Below the pieces are notes generated by a model. The model made no database searches. It had not been told where the DNA came from and worked only from the letters and a program-made list of their open reading frames with translations. DNA of 34,568 nucleotides from NCBI GenBank assembly GCA_945862135.1, contig CAMAYE010000011.1, forward strand, positions 1-34,568, written 5' to 3'. The stretch is from Bordetella parapertussis (GTDB taxonomy: Bacteria > Pseudomonadota > Gammaproteobacteria > Burkholderiales > SG8-41). Below are positions 31,494 to 34,568 of this stretch, in pieces. Made by a program: the position numbers and the translations under genes. The stretch's first letter is position 1, and each line of letters opens with the position of its first letter.

Positions 31494-32291
31494 GTGAAAC
31501 CAACCATGAATCCGGTGACCAGCGAACACAGGCCTGTAAATCGAAAACCATCGGTATGGATGGGGGTTCTGCTGTACCTGGGTTATCTCGCCATCTTCTT
31601 CACCACATGGTCCATCAATGGCGTCGATTACCTGAGGATTGGTGAGAATGCGGAAACCACGAAGCTGTGGTACGCCTTCCCCACGCTGTTCGGAGGCGCC
31701 TTTCTGGTGGTGGCCATCAGCGTTCTCGGCTGGTGGCGCACGGTGCTGTTCGATACCTCGAAGTCCGGCCCGCAATGGATCTGGATTCTGCCCGCGGTGA
31801 TGCTCGCCATCATCCTGAACAATTTCATCGGCATGCCGTCCGGCAAGCTTTCCGCCGAACTGCTGTTGTGGTCAACGCTGGGCGCCGTGGGCGTCGGCTT
31901 CGGCGAAGAGATGATCACGCGGGGCAGCATGATTGTCGGACTGCGAAGTCGTTTCAGCGAGGGCCGGGTCTGGCTGATCAGTACGCTGCTGTTTTCGGCG
32001 CTGCATGTACCCAACGTGATCTTCGGCCTGCCGCTGGAAGCCATGCCTATCCAGGTCATTCTGACTTTCATCGCAGGCAGCGGCTTTTATGTCATCCGCC
32101 GCATGTCCGGCACGCTGATTTTGCCGATGGTGCTTCACGGGCTGTGGGACAGTTCACTGTTCCTGAATGTCGCCACCGGCGGCGAACCTTCCGCCGTTCA
32201 GTTTGCCTTCTATCCGCTGGCGATTGTCTGTGTGATTGCGGTGTTGCGGAAGAGTTGGAATACACAGCTATCATCGCAAACGAATCAATAG
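31494..32291 (+). CDS. CPBP-family intramembrane metalloprotease
   Basis: A 265-residue multi-spanning membrane protein of the CAAX protease and bacteriocin-processing (Abi) family. The conserved motifs are all seen: EEMITRG (EExxxR, Glu138-Arg143), FSALHVPN (FxxxH, His171) and the third motif HGLWDSS (His215). About seven hydrophobic segments occur. The substrate is unknown. The start is GTG at 31494 or ATG at 31506; both precede an unstructured N-terminal tail, so the choice hardly matters. Confidence 0.88.
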   Translation: MKPTMNPVTSEHRPVNRKPSVWMGVLLYLGYLAIFFTTWSINGVDYLRIGENAETTKLWYAFPTLFGGAFLVVAISVLGWWRTVLFDTSKSGPQWIWILPAVMLAIILNNFIGMPSGKLSAELLLWSTLGAVGVGFGEEMITRGSMIVGLRSRFSEGRVWLISTLLFSALHVPNVIFGLPLEAMPIQVILTFIAGSGFYVIRRMSGTLILPMVLHGLWDSSLFLNVATGGEPSAVQFAFYPLAIVCVIAVLRKSWNTQLSSQTNQ

Positions 32292-32365
32292 GGTCGAAGT
32301 AAATTACCTAAAAACTTACACTGACCTCATTTATATGCAGTCGTATAAAACTAGTTAGGGTCCAG

Positions 32366-33628
32366 ATGCGAACTTCGATATGGCTATTTGCGGTGTGGAT
32401 TCTGATCAGTGCGAAAACTGCAACTGCCGGACATTGGGACGATTGGAAGGAAGAAGTTGCTCTGCACGACGGTCGAGTCATGTTGGTTGATCGCAGTCTT
32501 TACTTCGAGTTCAAATTGACATGCGGCGATGGAGGTAGCCCCAGCACCTTTTGTAATATCCCGAAGACTCACAAAATTTCCTTCAAGCATCCAGACACCC
32601 GAGAACAATTGTCTTGGAAAGAAGATTTCAGTCCGGTTGCACTGGAGATTATTGGCGGAGCCCCCTACCTAGTAGCGGTTGGAACGGGTGTTCCCGTTGC
32701 GATGGGGACATACCCGATCTGCAATGGCATCCCTTACCTGTACTATCGTTATGACAAAGACGGCTCGCGATGGAAACTATTGGATGAATCCTCCATCCCA
32801 AAGGAGCTCACTAAAGCAAACATGGCTTATGGCTACAAAAGGGAAAGCAAGGGAAAACTTCTATCTAGGACAGAGGTAGCTCGGCACAACAAAGCCAGCG
32901 AAGATCACTCGTCTTCATGGTTTGCCATCAACATGCCGAGGAACTTCCATGCATGGACTTTTCACGGCAAGTGGGATTTCGCAAATAGCCAACGAAGGAT
33001 GTACAAGGGTAAGGATGGCTGTAAAGACATCAAACCACTGATTGATCCTGAAATGGATGAGAGTAGAAAGATCTCTCAGCAGTTAGAGGATTCAGCAAAG
33101 ACTGTTGTCGGGGTGTTTGTTGGTCTTGACGAAACCCCCGAGACTTTTACAAAGGACCAATTCAGGGTAATCGAAGGCGATTGGGGGGTTACATGGCTGA
33201 AGCCAAGCTGCAAGGGAATCGTTAATAAGGTTGGGGCACCAAGAGATATCAAGGGTCCCTATGCTCGGGAGATTACCTTCAGTAATGGAAAGCGGGCACA
33301 GTTCAACATGAACCATTGGTTCACTATGACAACTTGCTCTGGCGATATGGTTTATGCGATCCGGCGAAAGGATCACACAAACTTCTTAATCAATCGCTTT
33401 CGTGCCACAGGTGAGGTTGTTGATGTAACGAAAGTAGCCCTAGAACAAAATAAGATGCCCGATAGCAAGAGGTGGCAAGAGCTACTACGAGTGCAACCTG
33501 TAAGCAATAACGAGTTAATCCTGGAGTTTGCTCAGCTGGAAGGATACGAAACCAACGTTCCACTGCCGGCCCACCGCATCGCTGTATGGAAAGCCAAATT
33601 CAAAGTCCAATTAGCTGCTCAGGAGTAA
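32366..33628 (+). CDS. Secreted protein of unknown function (420 aa), AT-richer gene
   Basis: I do not recognise this protein. MRTSIWLFAVWILISAKTAT is a Sec signal peptide, cleaved near TAGH. The mature part is hydrophilic and rich in aromatic residues, with many Cys (C53, C63, C119, C217 region, C284, C326 approximately) that may form disulfides, in keeping with periplasmic location. Repeating motif types are not evident; RDIKGPYAREITF and WFAINMPRNFHAW look like beta structure. Its DNA is clearly AT-richer than the surrounding core genes and uses more AT-ending codons, suggesting horizontal acquisition. It converges with the 33637 gene, 8 bp apart. Confidence 0.75.
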   Translation: MRTSIWLFAVWILISAKTATAGHWDDWKEEVALHDGRVMLVDRSLYFEFKLTCGDGGSPSTFCNIPKTHKISFKHPDTREQLSWKEDFSPVALEIIGGAPYLVAVGTGVPVAMGTYPICNGIPYLYYRYDKDGSRWKLLDESSIPKELTKANMAYGYKRESKGKLLSRTEVARHNKASEDHSSSWFAINMPRNFHAWTFHGKWDFANSQRRMYKGKDGCKDIKPLIDPEMDESRKISQQLEDSAKTVVGVFVGLDETPETFTKDQFRVIEGDWGVTWLKPSCKGIVNKVGAPRDIKGPYAREITFSNGKRAQFNMNHWFTMTTCSGDMVYAIRRKDHTNFLINRFRATGEVVDVTKVALEQNKMPDSKRWQELLRVQPVSNNELILEFAQLEGYETNVPLPAHRIAVWKAKFKVQLAAQE

Positions 33629-33636
33629 TGCGCTTG

Positions 33637-34137
33637 CTACGGCTTGCCGTACCCACCAGCTATCCACGCCTCTGCGCTGACCGCGTTTAATTTGAAGTCT
33701 GGCCGCACCGTCACCTGCGCCAGTTGTGCGCCATCCGGATCATGCGCGCTCAGCAGGGCATGCGGCTCGTCTTCGTCAGGGACGACGTCCAGTGCCACAA
33801 GAACAGGCTGATCGTTCACGATAACCGTGATGGTTTTGTGCAGCGAGGCCCGCAGTTGCTGTTCGTGGCGGAGCACCACCTCTGAAGCCGTTTTGACCAG
33901 CGTATTGAATGCATTGCCATCGAGCGGCTTCGGATTCTTTTTATCGCGCCCCATGGTCCACGGACCAACCAGCGCGGGTTCGGCCTGGCCATCCCGAATC
34001 ATTTCCACGGCCCAGCCGTCATCATCGTTGTTTTTGATGACGCGTGCGGTCCACCCCCTGTCCACCCACAGGCGCGGTTCGTTGATGACGGGGGCTTCGT
34101 CAGACGCAAGGTCCGGGTGGTCGAGGGGTGTTGTCAT
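33637..34137 (-). CDS. Conserved-looking cytoplasmic protein of unknown function (166 aa)
   Basis: A 166-residue acidic soluble protein, unrecognised. It opens MTTPLDHPDLASDEAP and has a beta-rich first half (PRLWVDRGWTARVIKNNDDD, then GWAVEMIRDGQAEPALVGPWTMGRDKKNP). A helix, AFNTLVKTASEVVLRHEQQL, is followed by further strands (KTITVIVNDQPVLVALDVV) and the ending AWIAGGYGKP. It has no signal peptide or membrane segment. Its GC-rich codon use is like the core genes, unlike the neighbour at 32366. The function cannot be stated. Confidence 0.7.
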   Translation of the reverse strand: MTTPLDHPDLASDEAPVINEPRLWVDRGWTARVIKNNDDDGWAVEMIRDGQAEPALVGPWTMGRDKKNPKPLDGNAFNTLVKTASEVVLRHEQQLRASLHKTITVIVNDQPVLVALDVVPDEDEPHALLSAHDPDGAQLAQVTVRPDFKLNAVSAEAWIAGGYGKP

Positions 34138-34261
34138 GACGGTAGTGTAATGTCACTTGCAAGCGATGGTCACTTGCAACCGATGCCGCCCACATTCCAG
34201 CGCGTGATCGAGACATACCCTGTATAAGGATGCCTCACATCACGTTGAAGGAAATGCGATT

Positions 34262-34468
34262 TTGACCATTACATTGATCGGCACCAGCTTTTGGGTAATG
34301 GCACTGCAGGATATTGGCGAGAAAATCAAAAAGGGCTTTCACGTTCTGATTGATCCCGATGCGATACCGGGACTGACGGATTTTGTGCTGGTTGGGGATA
34401 ATCTGGAGCGTTGGCACGGGCAAGAAGGCTCTCGCGGGGTTGTGGTTCTGGCGGGGGAAGACGTTTAG
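34262..34468 (+). CDS. Possible small protein (68 aa), uncertain
   Basis: A short open frame from TTG with AAGGA about 11 bases upstream. The product has an amphipathic look (VMALQDIGEKIKKGFHVLID, then LTDFVLVGDNLERWHG) and an acidic C-terminus. It is unrecognised. A competing open frame of 89 codons exists on the other strand (34235-34504). A terminator-like hairpin follows at 34495-34526, which favours the plus-strand reading slightly. This could also be non-coding. Confidence 0.35.
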   Translation: MTITLIGTSFWVMALQDIGEKIKKGFHVLIDPDAIPGLTDFVLVGDNLERWHGQEGSRGVVVLAGEDV

Positions 34469-34494
34469 CAAGCGTAGCCATTCAGCATCAAACA

Positions 34495-34526
34495 AAACGC
34501 CCACCGACTCTCGCCGGCGGGCGTTT
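34495..34526 (+). terminator. Terminator-like hairpin near the right edge
   Basis: AAACGCCCACCG and CGGCGGGCGTTT pair over 12 bases with one mismatch and an 8-base loop, then GTTATT. The A-rich left flank and T-rich right flank suit a bidirectional intrinsic terminator. Confidence 0.7.
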
Positions 34527-34534
34527 GTTATTGC

Positions 34535-34568
34535 CCCTCACCCTAACCCTCTCCCCGCAAGCGGGGCG
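34535..34568. repeat. REP-like repeat, copy 2 (truncated by window edge)
   Basis: CCCCTCACCCTAACCCTC followed by TCCCCGCAAGCGGGG matches the reverse complement of copy 1 at 30290-30333 apart from a few bases, and ends at the window edge inside its hairpin. Together they show a dispersed intergenic repeat in this genome. Confidence 0.8.

Overview
The window reads as a chromosomal segment of a GC-rich betaproteobacterium, most probably Burkholderiales or a close relative. The main pointers are a Bug/TctC-type solute-binding protein, the run orn / M48 peptidase / pterin dehydratase / rsgA / CobD-CbiB-like protein / GreB-like factor, a YqjD-YqjE-YqjK operon, a NhaR-type LysR regulator and many Crp/Fnr proteins. 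The order assignment rests on gene content and remembered synteny, not on a search. No rRNA, tRNA, CRISPR array, transposase or phage module was seen.

Layout. 1-2.8 kb: the 3' part of an N-formylglutamate-amidohydrolase-like gene, an AraC regulator and a divergent MFS transporter. 2.9-7.3 kb: an envelope/stress block of small membrane proteins (DUF3185, Lmo0937-like, glycine-zipper, glycine-zipper lipoprotein, BON lipoprotein), a transglutaminase-like protein and two paralogous Crp-type regulators. 7.5-10.1 kb: a small winged-helix protein, a TerB-TerC pair and a ribosome-hibernation-factor-like protein divergent from nhaR. 10.1-18.4 kb: accessory metabolism and decay, comprising GST, a frameshifted MetX-like hydrolase, a Bug binding protein, an FNR homologue lacking one N-terminal cysteine, a fused remnant of an ECF sigma gene and a MoaD-like gene, an unknown secreted protein and an Old Yellow Enzyme. 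18.4-20.4 kb: YqjD/YqjE/YqjK operon and an EI24 membrane protein. 20.5-30.9 kb: mostly housekeeping genes: pgi, DUF6494, orn, M48 peptidase, pterin dehydratase, rsgA, CobD/CbiB-like, greB-like, DUF938 methyltransferase, patatin, NUDIX, YbaK-like deacylase and MOSC. 31-34.5 kb: an AT-richer accessory end with a small BamE-like protein, a CPBP protease and several unknown proteins.

How the genes fit together. The first 10 kb looks like a stress-physiology neighbourhood: proteins that sit in or stiffen the envelope, proteins likely to act on ribosomes or metal ions, and several one-component regulators. The YqjD operon at 18.5-19.5 kb belongs to the same functional theme (ribosome/inner-membrane association in stationary phase). 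The block from orn to rsgA is core RNA and ribosome maintenance. The middle section shows active gene loss: one frameshift and one deletion that fused two unrelated genes.

No single spectacular new system was found. The best leads are the variant FNR with a missing cluster ligand, the paired Crp-like regulators flanking the envelope block, the two unknown secreted proteins (15.7-17.2 kb and 32.4-33.6 kb), and the dense repeat cassette after pgi, which holds an 18-bp perfect inverted repeat and a 16-bp tandem repeat. All functional calls come from reading the translated sequences by eye; no database was consulted.
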